Assembly: GCA_947247005.1 (NCBI GenBank)
Contig: OX365949.1
Coordinates: 9,434,001-9,498,000 of the forward strand
Direction of reading: 5' to 3'
Source of the DNA: Spisula solida
Taxonomy: Eukaryota; Mollusca; Bivalvia; Venerida; Mactridae
DNA length: 64,000 nucleotides
Shown here: positions 11,601-23,652 of the stretch, piece after piece
How positions within the stretch are numbered: position 1 is the stretch's first letter
Layout of the letters: each line of letters opens with the position of its first letter
Translations under genes and position numbers: made by a program
The notes under the pieces: model-generated
The model's database searches: none
Told to the model about the DNA's origin: nothing
What the model saw: the letters and a program-made list of their open reading frames with translations, nothing else

Positions 11601-14256
11601 GGACATCACGTTATATAATAATCAATACGTACGGGTTTGATGAAAAGATGTCCATTTTTGGTGAATATATTTCTGGCATCTGGAACATATGCTTGAAACT
11701 CTGCGTTCTGCAATTATAAAATATTGCATGTGTAAAAGGCACATGAAGGAATTTGCGATACATGCCAATCAGCAACAGAACATGCACTGAATAAGTGAAC
11801 ACCATTCTGAAACATAATTGGTCTAGGAAACCACAAGACGTTGTAACTTGTAATAACCTCAGATCAGTAGTTTACGACCTTCACATTAGAAAAAAGACTG
11901 AAATAATTCTTAGAGGCTTCAAATCAACAAAGTAATGAACATTTATCGGTAGGATGTGATAGTCAATGTGAATGATATTGTATGGGAGTGTTGATCAATA
12001 TGTTGGAAGGATACTAGCACAACGTGTAACATCCTCATACATCAGTTGTTAGTCAAGTCCTCAGACTATAAGATTCATGGTAAAGAAGACACTGGGGAAT
12101 GATGTGATAATGAAAGTTGTATAACTGACTCACATATCCACCGTACATAGATACTTCATAATTCCAGCCACTAGGATCAAAAGCTCCGTTGAAATCGTCA
12201 CGGAATACAACTGTACCCCTGCGTACTTTCTGTGGTGGAAGGACGGCCACGCCAACTTCTCCTGCAATATAACATCCCCGTGTTACATAATCATCACACA
12301 ATACATAATTCAGACATGTGCACATGTATACAACATCTAATGATTTCTTTGGGATTGTCTATACATATAAAAGAGAACTAGCGTTATTTCTGAATGTCTA
12401 GCATACGCATTACCCCAAGTCAAAGGGCAAAAACTATTTAATGGCCGGACTGACGTTTGTTCAAACTATGTAATGCACATTTACACTCAGTTGCCATATG
12501 AATTGAGTTTCGTTGGAACCTATTTTCAACTGTGTATGGTTCATAATTATATTATTAAACAAAATTATTACCTGGAGTTATCTTTCCTTTCTGCTCCGTA
12601 ATTTCACCACCTGACATCATCGTTATTCTATATTTAATCTTATCATTACCATTATATTTAGCTTCATGATTTGTGTGATACCATCGGCCATCAGCTGAAA
12701 ATAAATTAGACAAGTAGTGACAAAGAACTCAAAAGACGGGAAAGGGAACTTCATCCGAATTCTGAATTTGATAATAATCATATAGCAATATTCAATAAAT
12801 ATTTGGGACGTGGGAAGACTATTGTTATCAGTATCTTGCACAATATTCTACATCATATTCATTATGAGAGAAATTACCGACAATTGAAATATAAGCATAA
12901 AGGAAAACTTATATTGTTCATATATACGATGTTAGCACCTATAACACGACATTCGCAAAATGTAAGTCAGTTTGAATTGGGTCAACGTTGAACAAAGGGT
13001 CTAACTAAATTAAGCCAATGATTGTTGCAACCCTGTTGTATGTATACTATCAAAAGTTAGAGATATCATTAAAGCTACGTAATTTCATGTTTAAATGTCA
13101 TTGTATCTCTGCATGTGTTAAAGGTGTAATCATGCCACACATGTGTTCTGATATTTTGTTCTAAAATAAAGATAAGAAGCGGTGTTAATGTTGAACAAAT
13201 GCACCTAATTGCATACTCGAACAGCCTGTATGTTGTTTTATATCCCTAAATAGCTATCATTTAACTTACTGTATAATTAGTATTCATTTTAGCATTGAGA
13301 AGAAATCTAAAATAGTAGGTAAAATCTGATTAAAATGGGTTTACATCTCATGATTGTTTAAGATTTGTATGAATATTTAATATTCTGACCAATATTCCAC
13401 CTATCCCGTTTTCATTAATTGTTTACCCTTTAAAAAGTGGTGTTAATTTACAATTGCCTATGTAATGAAGACAGAGTAGCCAATAATCGTTTTTTGTAAA
13501 TAATTACGACATATACATTTATCAACACCTACCTTTCTGGTGGAAGTTCCCGTGATGTTGACTATTTCCGAAACTATAAGTTATACCAATGTCATCAACT
13601 CCAGGAATATCTAAATATAATATAAGTAAATACAATTGTATTTTATAAGTAACCACTACTGCAAAAACGCGATAGGGGTGCCATTAAAAATTAGATATTG
13701 TTTAACGGTTGCTGAATGCATAAAAGGAGGTAATTGGATTGATATGCACATTTGTAAGCCTCGTAGATTGTCATTAGAGTAGAATTATAGTATATAAGTC
13801 CAACAAATCACCCTTAGTGGTGAGCTAGCTTTTCACTGACGGGATTTGTTGGTGTCTTTCTGTCCGGCACGTTACAACTGTGAAGTGTAACTTGTCCGAT
13901 ATACATGTATGTACACATTATCATTTTATCCGTACGGTTGTATCGTGCAAATCGCTTTATCGAGCATAACCTTTATTTGCCGTTCAGCTTTTTGCTGAAA
14001 TATGGCAGGCGTATGTGTGCCTCCATCCGTATTGGAACCCGGGTCGCCAGATTAGATGGCAAGCGCGCTAATCATTGAGCTACGAAGGCAACGCTAAAAG
14101 CCACCAGAAAGAGGTCTAAATACAAATTCTAGAAGATGTTTACTCACCATCTAAAGCCAGCTGTATATCCCCAGTACTTAGATGTGTCAACTTTGGTTGA
14201 GGATTGTTCACAGCTAGAACGCTGGTCATAAGACCAAACAATAATATATGCAACAT
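5689..14256 (-). CDS. GH16 endo-beta-1,3-glucanase / beta-1,3-glucan-binding protein, copy 1 (CBM39-GH16, 12 coding exons)
   Basis: Predicted secreted beta-1,3-glucan (laminarin) hydrolase or recognition protein, for digestion or innate immunity. Coding exons from the 5' end on the minus strand: 14256-14148, 13610-13533, 12694-12572, 12261-12134, 11707-11633, 10255-10189, 9837-9670, 8883-8806, 8576-8459, 8052-7990, 7585-7462, 5874-5689. Phases join cleanly into 438 codons plus TAA, with GT-AG at every junction. Residues 1-15 (MLHILLFGLMTSVLA) form a signal peptide. Residues about 20-105 resemble CBM39, with a DGRWYHTNHE segment. GH16 follows from RGTVVFRDDF onward and includes DWIWPAIWMLPRD. 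The catalytic GEIDIMES places E268, D270 and E273. The C-terminus ends DYIEMTQY. All catalytic residues are kept, which favours an active enzyme over a catalytically dead GNBP. Intron 11 holds a large minisatellite touching the last exon. A head-to-tail paralogue lies 9.4 kb upstream. Exon edges come from splice consensus and paralogue comparison, not transcripts. Confidence 0.92.
5871..7020. repeat. 50-bp minisatellite, about 23 copies, spanning a splice acceptor
   Basis: A 50-bp unit (core ATGACAATTGTACTCATATA plus GAACTACAAT and an AAAACTGTAA or ATAACTGTAA tail) repeats head to tail with few substitutions. The first unit starts inside the 5' edge of GH16 exon 12. On the gene strand each unit therefore carries a CGTTACAG acceptor-like motif followed by TTTTATTG or TTATATTG, close to the real junction TTACAG|TTTTATTTG. 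The array fills most of intron 11 (5875-7461). Confidence 0.95.
9341..9628 (-). repeat. Dispersed repeat family A, arm in reverse orientation
   Basis: Reverse complement of the family A motif order: GTTGGGCATTGTGCC, GTGCTCGGTTGG, GGTTAAGTTGAGTGCTGCC, then CCCTGTCTGAC at the outer end. It lies in intron 7 of GH16 copy 1. The apparent 65-codon frame here recurs with the repeat in other copies and is not a gene. Confidence 0.75.
10288..10450 (+). repeat. Dispersed repeat family A, short arm
   Basis: Starts ATTAAGTCAGACAGG, then GCAGCACTC, AGCCGAAC, ACATAAAAGGCACAATGCCC and AAGCTGTCGAAAA. It sits in intron 5 of GH16 copy 1. Confidence 0.7.
10792..11050. repeat. Two-copy tandem duplication, about 129-bp unit, in GH16 copy 1 intron 5
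   Basis: Two adjacent units share GATTCTAACACGAT, GCGGATTAATCC, CATAAAACA-like, CAAATTGGCTGTTAC and CGCCCCGTATCACGTGAC. Each contains one CACGTG E-box-like palindrome. The copies differ by scattered substitutions and small indels, so the duplication is not recent. Confidence 0.8.
13795..14098 (-). mobile_element. tRNA-derived SINE in GH16 copy 1 intron 1
   Basis: On the minus strand the element begins GCCTTCGTAGCTCAATGATT. Its A-box-like TAGCTCAATGATTAG is followed by an anticodon-arm-like GCCATCTAATCTGGC and a B-box-like GGTTCCAATAC. The tRNA-related head is about 75 bp, with roughly 225 bp of unrelated body. The body ends in a small hairpin (CAACAAATC with GATTTGTTG). The T-arm is degenerate, so this is not a functional tRNA. 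The orientation is the same as the host gene. Confidence 0.6.
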
Positions 14257-14330
14257 TTTTGTCCAATGGCTCTAGTTGGTACCGCAAGTTCAGCCTAAGT
14301 TGAAATAAAGTTTACAGCTCAGATGCCAGG

Positions 14331-14338
14331 CTTTTATA
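14331..14338 (-). promoter_or_regulatory. Putative TATA box of GH16 copy 1
   Basis: The minus strand reads TATAAAAG about 75 bases upstream of the predicted ATG (14256-14254). That spacing fits a start of transcription near 14300 and a 5' UTR of roughly 45 bases. No similar TATA was obvious at the paralogue. Confidence 0.5.
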
Positions 14339-14743
14339 TCGATGTAACAGCAATATCTTATCTTCTTGACGAGAAAATACCTTGTGTTTGTGGCAAAGAA
14401 GTCATACGAGTGTCGAATGACAGGACATTGTATAAGTGTTCTCAGACAACACCGTCCTAATATTAACTGATGGCAAATTCTGCGATTTTTGTCAAACGTA
14501 AGAGTGGTGAGATTGTAGTGGAAATTATGTCAAGGCATCCATCTCTTTTTAGAACATTGTCTGTACGTGAACGTACTATCTTTAATCAGAACATCATATT
14601 TTGTATTGTGTTCTAGATGTTTGAAACACAATGAGTTCCACATGTCAATTTAGATCTAGGTACTGTATTGTTGAGTGCTGCATGAACAAGTGCTGCACTC
14701 GAACGCCAGCATTCATGTCAAGACCGTTTGGTATATGCAAAAG

Positions 14744-15150
14744 CAGGGTAGCAATACCACGTGGCTTTTGGCTGCAGTTACAAGTAGACATTTGTAAATA
14801 TAGCTATAAATATTTTATTTCATCATCGATTTCTATAAAATACACGCCACGCTAAGAGGAAAAGCATTTGCTTTCCGTGAAATGTAAGATCTTTTGGAGC
14901 AGTTTTACTGATATTTCCATTACCCTGTGAAGCATACACGTTCCACGGTTTCACAAGGTAATGGACAAAACGTCACATCCGCGGAAAAAGATTATATATT
15001 TCATGGAAAGCAAATAATTGTACCCTTAGCGTGGCGTTTATTTCAAATAAATCGATGAAGAAATAAAATACTTATTGCTTTTTTATTTTCCAATGTTTAC
15101 AAATTTCTGCTTGTAACTGTAGTCAAAGGTCACGTGGTATTGCTACACTG
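14744..15150. mobile_element. MITE with long terminal inverted repeats (about 130 bp)
   Basis: Left end CAGGGTAGCAATACCACGT; right end, read inward, CAGTGTAGCAATACCACGT. The arms stay similar through CAGTTACAAG, TTGTAAA, CATCGATTT and ACGCCACGCTAAG. It is about 407 bp and non-coding. A 74-codon frame at 14631-14855 overlaps the left arm and is a shadow. It lies upstream of the copy 1 promoter. Confidence 0.75.
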
Positions 15151-15486
15151 GAAAGGGGACTCATATTTATTTACATTGGGATAAAATGCAATTTCTTAAA
15201 ACGGCGTGGACAATATTACTTGGCATATCATTTTCCTTGTTATAATATCGGGAAGATTGTGTTTTGTTAAGACACGGCTTCAAATTCCGATGGTGCACGA
15301 ATGTGTATAACAGAAAAGTAAATGCTTAAGTCTATCATTCCTGCAACCGCAAACTTTGGAATCTTGAGGATAGTACAACGCTGATACGAGAAGAGAAATA
15401 AACTTCATTTAGATAATCCAGGCTTCAAATTGTTAATTTTGATTTAACTTAATTGCTAATAAAATAAAAAAGATAATGAAAATGAA

Positions 15487-17020
15487 GAGAGTGGACGGCA
15501 GCACTCTGAAACAGCCGAGCAACAACAACATAAACAAAATAGACCACAATCACGTGGCACAATGTCCAACACACAACTGAACGAGAAAATGAAACTTTAC
15601 CGATGAAATTTAAGCTGTCAAAAAGCCGAAATACTAAGTCTGAGCTATCAAAACGTTGAATGACATATAGTGTCAGCTATACAGAAGCTTAAATACATAG
15701 TTTCAGTTACAAAACAGTTGAATGGCCTATTTACAGCTATAAAAAACTGAAAGACACAACTTTAGATATACAAAAACTTGAATGACCTGGTTTCGGCTAT
15801 AAAATAGCTGACATGTCTAGTTTCAGTAATAAAAAGGGCTAGCACACTTAATTTCAGCTATAAAAATCTGAAAGATCAAGTTATGGATGTAGTGTTCTGT
15901 CCCCTGAGGTCTTTTATTGTAGTTTTAAGTCCCCTACCGGTTTTTGACCGGAGGGGACTCTTGGTTTGTTGATATGGCAACATACATATTGACAATGGCT
16001 TTACACCGGTGGGGGACTTCTGTATTGCTTGCAATTCAGTACGTCATATCTCGATTTGTTCAATTACGTCATTTTACTTAATGAAACTGGGTCACTCGTT
16101 TTAAGGTTTTCAGATTTTTTGTTGCTGAAATCGGGCCTTTCAACGTTTTAATACTGTTACTTAACTTTTAGACTGTAGGCTGCTAAAACTATGTAGTTCA
16201 GCAGTTTTACTGTTGTTACTAGGTCATTCAGCGTGGGCTTTCTGCCTTTTGTTTGCTGAATCTTTTTTATTCAGTTTTTAACAATGAGACTAGGGGCGTT
16301 TAATTTTCTTGGTCGGTAGTGTGTTGGGCACTTCTTCGTTTTAAGATTTCTTACAGCTAAAGCGGGGCAATATAGTCCTTTTGCTGTGGAAACTGGGTCA
16401 TTCAGCTTGTTAGTAGGTCATCCCACTATACGGGCCTTTCAACGTTTTAATACTGTTATTTAACTTTGAGACTAAAGGCTGCTATAACTATGTAGTTCAG
16501 CAGTTTTACTGTTGTTACTAGGTCATTCAGCGTAGGCATTCCGCCTTTTGGTTGCTGTATCTTTTCTACTGGGTCATTCAGCTAGTTATAATTTATTATA
16601 CTTTTCGACAGCTTGGACTTGGGCGGATCTGCGCTTGTTTAGTTGGGCATTGTGCTTTGTGTGTTTTTAATGTTTTCTGTGCTCGGCTGGTTAAGTTGAG
16701 TGCTGCCTTCCCTGTCTGACTTAATATACTCTTTTTTTTAACTGTAAAAAAAACCTAAAAAGTTAACGAATAAGTCAATGGTAAAACACCGCAGTCACAC
16801 AAATAATTTCTGAAATAAGTAAAAGTATAACACAATTGATAAGCTGAATTCCATGGTTTCAGCTGAATGGCATGGTTTCAGAAACAAAATAGCTGAAATA
16901 CCCAGCCGGATGACCTAGTTTCAACAAGTTTAATGCCTTAGCTAGATGACCCGCCTCTAAAAGCCGAACGCAACAGTTGAAGGACCCAGCACCATGCTGA
17001 ATGCCCCAGCCGAATGACAC
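15487..17020. mobile_element. Family A foldback element, two-armed copy plus trailing fragment
   Basis: The left arm (15487-15890) reads in family A sense: GGACGGCAGCACTCTGAAAC, AGCCGAGCA, GGCACAATGTCCAAC. The right arm (about 16310-16735) is its inverse and ends GAGTGCTGCCTTCCC then TGTCTGACTTAAT. The single arms elsewhere are therefore halves of a long-inverted-repeat element. The arms contain degenerate short tandem repeats of an AATGACCTAGTTTCAGCT type. The middle holds a GTCCCCTACCGGT hairpin near 15932-15961. Family A-like pieces continue to about 17020. No transposase was seen. Confidence 0.65.
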
Positions 17021-18068
17021 GACGTGTATACTCTGTATCTATTTTATTTGAAATTTAGTTAGAACCAAAATCAACAGTTTTGTAGTGACATTTTTGGCTT
17101 ATCAATGTCCGAATAATCCGATCATTGATGATCGAATTTTTCGTCTGTCAATCAACACTGCAATGTCCGTAAGATTCAAACGTCTATGTGTGCATTTACT
17201 ACTAGTATTCGGATGTAATTTACTTCAAGTAGGTTCCGAACGGTGTGTTCGTTGGGAATAAAGCCGCATCGTGACCAAAACACCTTGCACGTCCATTTGG
17301 GCATAACTACGAGTTCCATTTTACCAGTATAATAAACAGCAGCACAACTTAACGATAGCCTCGTAAACAACTCTCATAAAACAGTCTGTTCTTTTACGGT
17401 AAATTTCTCATTGATAAAACATTGTCTCAGGGAAGATTGAGTTACATAAATAATAAAGACTTTATTTAACGAGGAAACTCATTTGACAATTAAATGACAA
17501 TCTTCCATGAGATCCTCAACAATAAACAGTTGAACAAGAACACAAGTACATAAATGAAAAAGCATAATGGCAATTTGGCCCATATGACGTCCACAATATT
17601 ATAATTTTATATATAATTGGGGAATTTCATAAAAGAGTTTCAGTGAAAGGATGTGCGAAATTACTGTTCCGTTGTTGTTACAAAGCGTTAAAGATTGTTG
17701 TCTCCCTTGTGTTGTGTTTTGTGGTTATTGAACTGGAGTTTGGCATGCATTATTTTCTAAATGAACTGATTTACAGTTACTATGCATACATGTACTCGTA
17801 CTTTAGTTGAAGTCCCTTGTTTGGTAGTTGGATTGGTCCTAGATATCTTATAACCAATTCGTCGGCTGGCTCTAATAGTCTCCAATGTCCATTTTTTTAA
17901 ATGAGATTTTTGCACTTTCGGTCTAATTTGACATTGCTCAATGTCCTGTGAAAACATTACGTCATAATTTCAAGTGCAATGTGCTTTTTGTCAGTAATGT
18001 TTTGCTCAAAGTCTAGTATTTGAACCACTACGTAGCGTGCATGCTGCTTAATGTCCCGGAGATTGGTT
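17021..18068. other. Intergenic stretch without supported gene
   Basis: AT-rich DNA between two foldback elements. Short frames on either strand lack splice context and recognisable motifs. Confidence 0.4.
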
Positions 18069-21000
18069 ATAGTCCGGTCTATAAATGGGATATTTAGGTA
18101 AGACCCGGCATTGGACTGTTTAGTAAACATTTTTTGGTATTCTGTTAGGGAATATGTTGTTATTGAAGAATCTGAATGATGCCCAGCTGGCATCGTTGAG
18201 CATTTTGAGAAATTCAAGATGGCGTCCAAGATGGCCGCTAAAATCAGAAAAAATGACTGTGGTACTAGAAATAAGTTACAAATTGCTATTTTTGCGGGTT
18301 GATTGTATTTGTGATGTTAAAAACATATTTATTAATATAAATTTATCATTAGTTATTGATAAATTTAATCTTAGATAGCACCAATGGCAGCTGGAATCCA
18401 AATCACTGCTATAATGCCCATAAATACTCAAAGACGACTTCAATTCAAAACAGTTGACCCATTAGCTGATTCAAAATGGCGTCCAATATGGCCGCCATTA
18501 TCAAAATAATAATTGAGCCAGTCTCCAGGAAAACCTGCTATAATTACATTATGTAATTACTGTATGTAACAAGATTTTGATAAAGCTTTAAAATAAGGAA
18601 AAGTACATATCTATTGATTCTATTTTAAGTAATTGACCCATATGGTACTAAACCTTAGCTTTAAATTTTCCTATGAATTATGTCGAAAACACATACTTCG
18701 TTGCTATGGTGACCAATTTCAGGAAAATACTCCGATTGAGAAAAACAAGGATTTAGTTGCTTAAAACAGAAGTAGCCTTTCTCTGAATGCAAACAATTTC
18801 GATTTTGACATATATGTTGAAAATGGAAACATAATTATAGAATTTGGTACTATTTTGAACAGTTTATGTCAGGAATTGATCAAATGGTGTAATAATGAAA
18901 TACTTATTCCAGTTACGTCGAATAACGTTTGAATGACGTTTGCGACGTCACACAAAAAGCTGAGAATAGGGACTCTACAAAAACAGCTGTAACTTCCTTA
19001 AACCTCAAGATATTAACATAATTTATTTTGCAATTTGCTTATTTAACATTATCCTGTAATACTATGGAAAATCTTAAAGTCATCATTTTTGTCAATATAG
19101 CAGGTTTTCCTGGAGACGGGCTCATATGTAAGTGGATCATAAAGAAGTTACATATTGATATTTTGCTGATTGATTGTAGTGTAAGTGTCTCAAACATAAC
19201 AACTACTGTAATACACTGCATAAATATATCATTATTTATTGATTAAGCCAATTTTAGATGGCATCCATGACGGCTGAAATCAAAATGGCGGCAAATATGG
19301 CTGCCACATATGTCAAACTGAAAATTTGCGTTTAATAGCATGTAACGTAATGGAAATTGTTAATTTTTAAAATAAGTACTGCTATAGGTAATAAATGATC
19401 TAATAAAACTACAATTGAAAAACCTTATGTTTAGCTTATTCAAATTGACTTCAAAGATTGCATGGCATGAAAGTTTAAACCAAGCTAATAATATATCTTA
19501 GACCACTGCTCGGTTGGTATACTAGCATATGTATATGGTATTGTAAATACTAGTAGATGTATACACGTTTTATTTACACGTTTGTTTATTTTAAAAACAA
19601 CATTATATATACATTTGCACTTGCTTTTATCCACTTCTCCTGTAGTTTGGCAATATGCATTGTTAACAGCTTTTAATCGTTTTCGGACCTGGGTCGCAAT
19701 TTTTGCCATGCCAAACGAAAGCTGCGACAAGTAATGTTCTTAAAGTAATATCTTGTAGGATTAGCCGGTCTTTTTGGGTTCAATTGCAATTATAGGTGAG
19801 TGATATTAGACTGTTCTCACAATGTAGATGCCATACCACTTCCATGTTCGTCGTTGTATGGTTGGGGTTGTGTGTTCATGCTTCGTCCTGTGCCAACACT
19901 TGCGCCATTTTCTTCCGTGTATGGTGTTAGCGGTAGATTTCTGCTGCATCCCCTGTTAAGGCGTACAGTTGTTAATTATGTCTTGGTCGTATACTTTCCC
20001 AATTCTACATGGACATTATGGTCGAGGAATACATGCAAAGCCATCATCTGTCTACATGGAGTCTTCACTATCTGCTCAGTAAGGTACCAGGTCTTTGAAA
20101 TATACAGCTATATCATTTTGGCATTGAGTTGAATAGCTTGGTGTCTGATTCGATCAAGTTGTTGCTGGTGTTCCACTGTGGTTTAAATGTATTGAAAGCA
20201 TTGCAAGATTTACCTATCATAATCTTCATATCCTCTCCTGTCCGTTCTAACACTTCTCAGGAAGATGAAGGTCTCACTATCAATGATTTGATGATCCACA
20301 AGGCATCTTGCACGATTCGAGCATAGCGCATAATGTTGCATCGCAAACCGTTTTGTCTTCTTGACATTGACCAATGTCTTTGGTTTTGTTGTCAAGACAA
20401 TGTGCATTGTTTAGCACGAGACAAAGCTGTGGGGAGGTGCCAGCAACCTACATACAGAAGATGATGCAGTTCACTACATCCAATCTGAAGATATACTAGT
20501 CAACGGTACACATTAAAAGTCTGTGTAATACACTAGACAGCATATTTCAAATATCTGACTCCATTCATTGATGTTATTATCGGTCACATACGTATTATCC
20601 TTACAAGTGACAACAAGGTTGTATTCCTCTCCAATTCTGGAAGTCACGAATACCACCTTGACCATGCGGCATTCCTTTTACTATGCAAGAATTCTGATGT
20701 CTCCCATATATCACTCAACAACTTATTATAATTATGCTAAGGTTGGTGTATGAGCTTTAAACGCTTGATGTTTGTTAATTACGGGGGCTTTTCTTGCAAT
20801 CAGCCTAAGAATGGGTCGCTAAGTAGCATGCTTCTAGTAGGATCAATGTATAGTTCATTTTCTCTCCTTCTGACAAGATCTTTTATGACCAGTGTCATCA
20901 TGTAATCCTTAACGGCTTCTTTTAGTAATCAATTTGTCACAACCCTCATGTTCATTCAGGCGCTTTCTTTACCTTCTTCCCATAGTTCTCTATATTGCAC

Positions 21001-22435
21001 TTGGTGTTTTAGATATATGGTTCTTGTTTGCAACAGTCTGTCTGACATTTTTCATCTCGTCAGTAAGCCAAGTCTTGTACATCCTCTCTGGTCTGGTCTG
21101 GTCATATTTTTGCCATACAGATGACATACATGTGGTCGCGTAGATCGTTGGGTGTTGGAATCTTTTTCATTCAATAACTTAACTCATGAGCATCACATGG
21201 CAGCATAGAATATACTGATTTTCTTTTTTCCGCCTAGACCTTCGTTATCTATGATCACTTCTTTACTTTAGATGGCATTGTATCACCAATGAAAGTGATC
21301 GGGGTTTTGAACAAATACGAGTTATTATCTTTTAACTATCTGATTCGTCTGGGCATTAATAATTACACAACCGTGACTCACTGGAATTTGGACCAAACCC
21401 ATGTTTGGATGGGGACAGAATACACTAGATTGGTTGAACTTTGAATGCTACCTAACAATTGCACTCATATTATACACCATTTACATTGAATTTTGTAAAA
21501 TATAAATTAGTTTATTTGGAATGAATACTTGATGATTTACACTAAATTTACCAACCGACCAATGACAATGACTGTATGGTTAACCACTTCGTTCACGTTT
21601 GGAAGCCATCTTGGATGCCATTTTGAATCAGTTATATGGTCAGTTGCTTTTAATTAAAGTTTCAATTAGAGTATTTACAACATATTGCAGTACTGATAAT
21701 ATTATAATTAGTAATTTTGATTACACTTCATTGTTTTTAATAAAATATGCTTATTCGTCAATTTTGACGGCCATTGTAGTCGCCATTTTAATTTCAGCCT
21801 TCATGGATGTTATCGCAAATAGACTCAAACAATAAATACTGATATAAATAAATACGTCAAATACATTTTAAGAACTGTCAATCAGCAAAAATAGCAATTT
21901 GTAACTTACTTCTTGCGTCATCGGCATATCTTTACTGGTTTTGGTCGCCATCTTGGGTGCCATTTTGAAATGGTTTCGAAACTAAAGAAAGTTTAATTTT
22001 GAATAATATTTACATATTACAGTACTGATATAAGCAAACAGGATTAAAATAGATGAGTTTTAATACAATTTACCAATTTGGGCAATTAATGCGGCCAGCG
22101 TAGCCGCCATTATGATTTTAGCCGTCCCGGGTGCCATCTTATATTAACAGAATCAATGAATAATGATAAATATATAATAATACTTATGTTTAAAACATTT
22201 AAAGTACAACTGATGAGCAAAAATAGCAATTTGTAACTTATTTCATGCACCCATGGCATTTTTTCTAATTTTAGCGGCCATCTTGGACGCCATCTTGAAT
22301 TTCTCAAAATGCTCAACGATGCCAGCTGGGCACCATTCAGATTCTTCAATAACAACATATCCCCTAACAGAATACCAAAAAATATTTACTATACAGTCCA
22401 ATGCTGGGTCTTTTTCATAATTGACCGGACTATTA
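18069..22435. mobile_element. 4.4-kb foldback transposon with long terminal inverted repeats
   Basis: The outer ends are TAGTCCGGTC and GACCGGACTA. The arms match inward for more than 200 bp, through GCATTGGACTGT, TTTTTTGGTATTCTGTTAGG and TTGTTATTGAAGAATCTGAA. Inside, AAGATGGCGTCCAAGATGG and related ATGGCGGC or GCCGCCAT motifs recur on the left in one sense and on the right in the other. The arms are thus built from degenerate subunits. TTA flanks both ends (GGTTA before, TTACTC after), a possible short target duplication. The core (about 19780-21180) shows decayed coding-like minus-strand frames, for example YKTWLTDEMKNVRQT, but I cannot name the family. Confidence 0.75.
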
Positions 22436-22859
22436 CTCTAAAATAAAATAAATAAAGTAAACGGACAGAAAATTTAATTGTCATTAATTAACTGTATAAC
22501 AAGAAACAAGGATGTATATTCCGATAATTACAAGATAAAAAGTATTTTTAGACTAAGACAGGTGTGCTGCTGTTGAAACTAGCATACATGTGTCAGTTTG
22601 GTATTTGGGGGTACATGTATTTATCAAAGTAATTGATAGTTCGTGCTCATGTTTGGTTATTCTTGTGACTCTGCGAAACCTATGTCGTCCTTTTGAATAA
22701 ACACATCATAAGAGTATACAGATCCGCACTCAATAAAAGAATGGTAAAAGGGTGAAATAATTTACATATGATACCACTCCCAAATGAAAGAATCAGGGGA
22801 ATTCTATGCTATAATTCAACAAGTACTTCTTCACCACAGCAACTGAACACAATAAACTC

Positions 22860-23130
22860 GAAATTTGTGTTAAAGTCGAGCACAGAAAGCACAAAAACAT
22901 ACATGGCACAATGTCCAACATATAACCGAACGAAAATGAACCGCCCGAGTCCCATCTGTTATAAAACTGAATGAACTAATTTCAGTAATCATAAATCTGA
23001 ATACCAATGCTGAATGACCTAGTTTCAAAAGTAAAATGTCTAAAATATCTAGTTTTAGATATCGGAAGTTCTGAAAAGTTAACAAATAACAGTTATGAAA
23101 ATTTGAATGCGATAGATTCAGCTGAATGAC
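22860..23130 (+). repeat. Dispersed repeat family A arm
   Basis: Contains GTCGAGCACAGAAAGCAC, ATGGCACAATGTCCAAC, CCGAACGAAAATGA, and then several GAATGACCTAGTTTCA-like subrepeats. Confidence 0.65.
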
Positions 23131-23593
23131 GTATTAAACAAAAATGATAACAATAATTCGATAGTGGATGAAAGGGCACAAAGAAATGAAAAAAACTGGC
23201 AACAAAAAACTATTCCAAACTACCAAGTCATTATAACAATTTATTTCAAATATTTTTACTAACGAGTGTTTCTGCTACATAGCAATCGTTCTCTGTGTGC
23301 AACTTAACAGCTTTTGACAACTGAAACTTGGACTTTGAAACTTTTATCCTTTGAAAATAACATTTTGCTGGTACATGTACTCTCATTGCAATGATACTTA
23401 TTTGCCGAGGAACATATTGATAAACAACTCTTGCTGGATTAAACATCATGTAAATAGTCCAATGATAACACAGTGTTCGGTAATAACACGCGTAGACAAA
23501 CGTGTTTCTTTAATTCATTATAATAGACAAGTTAATATTGACTACTATAAAAAAGTATGTGGAACTAAACAAGTACAACAACGAGTGTATATA

Positions 23594-23599
23594 TTTATT
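23594..23599 (-). promoter_or_regulatory. Putative poly(A) signal of GH16 copy 2
   Basis: TTTATT on the plus strand reads AATAAA on the minus strand, about 55 bases past the stop codon at 23653-23655. Confidence 0.45.
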
Positions 23600-23652
23600 T
23601 TTCCCGACGTTTCGGATTAACATAAGCCTCCACCAGGGTTATACATAAAAAA

